This document shows positions 63,855-64,000 of a stretch of DNA of 64,000 bases, in pieces. The position numbers and the translations under genes are program-made. Under the pieces are notes generated by a model, which was given only the letters and a program-made list of their open reading frames with translations, was not told where the DNA came from and ran no database searches. How positions within the stretch are numbered: the stretch's first letter is position 1; each line of letters starts with the position of its first letter. Origin of the DNA: Chondrilla cf. caribensis (taxonomy: Eukaryota > Porifera > Demospongiae > Chondrillida > Chondrillidae); the NCBI GenBank assembly GCA_964020155.1, contig OZ026564.1, positions 3,419,723 through 3,483,722 of the forward strand, written 5' to 3'.

Positions 63855-64000
63855 ATTAACATTCATCATTTTTATAATTGTTTATAGTCTTTTGAAGGCA
63901 TGCTCACTCTTAATACACAGTAATATTAGTATGCAGTGCCCTATACGTAGTTGAAAGTGAAGGTACGTACTTTGGGGTCCACAACTGGTCTCCCAGCTAC
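63855..64000. other. 3' end of window
   Basis: 3' flank of the AKAP7-like gene; no clear feature beyond it. Confidence 0.4.

Overview
The window reads as nuclear DNA of an early-branching animal. I favour a sponge: it is AT-rich, introns are short, transposable elements and microsatellites are dense, and intronless seven-transmembrane (7TM) receptors sit in tandem beside conserved animal genes (VPS72/YL1, a PIH1D2-like gene, an AKAP7-like gene) and CARD-type adaptor genes. The animal assignment is firm; 'sponge' is an inference that needs a database search.

1-43.3 kb: a lineage-specific tandem array of single-exon 7TM receptor genes, all on the + strand. Subfamily A is intact at 644, 7900, 11946, 15492, 17858 and 23671. 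Subfamily B is intact at 27263, 33761 and 42081. There is one frameshifted B pseudogene (2558-3578), two decayed copies of a third type (about 21045-21510 and 25365-25830), two TM1-only mini-ORFs (22955 and 23302) and several fragments. The array grew by local segmental duplication, and paralogous flanks give 'empty sites' that date several insertions. A 46-55 nt palindrome recurs about 330-440 bp downstream of most receptor copies.

35.5-53.3 kb: a cluster of genes with adaptor or innate-immunity-like architectures. A + strand two-exon gene (44378-46130) encodes a death-fold/CARD-like domain followed by a TPR-like helical region. A - strand seven-exon gene (49335-53246) encodes CARD, coiled coil and a six-bladed NHL propeller. 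A - strand multi-exon gene of unknown family lies at about 46.6-48.8 kb and has a 5'-truncated duplicate at 35.5-37.0 kb.

53.4-57.4 kb: an apparently intact non-LTR retrotransposon (endonuclease plus reverse transcriptase, 953 aa) nested inside a TA-flanked DNA element with perfect 41-bp terminal inverted repeats.

57.6-63.9 kb: conserved housekeeping genes. VPS72 (-) is head-to-head with a three-exon PIH1D2-like gene (+), followed by a three-exon AKAP7-like 2H phosphoesterase gene (+).

Mobile and repetitive DNA: three elements with 5-bp target-site duplications (6566, 10002, 31703), several TA-flanked elements (5259, 10907, 14464, 28887, 52478, 62675), large foldbacks (39392-40423, 43507-44093, about 35991-36245), minisatellites with 31-, 36-, 43- and about 190-bp units, and many long CA/GT tracts. 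I see no tRNA, rRNA or CRISPR array.
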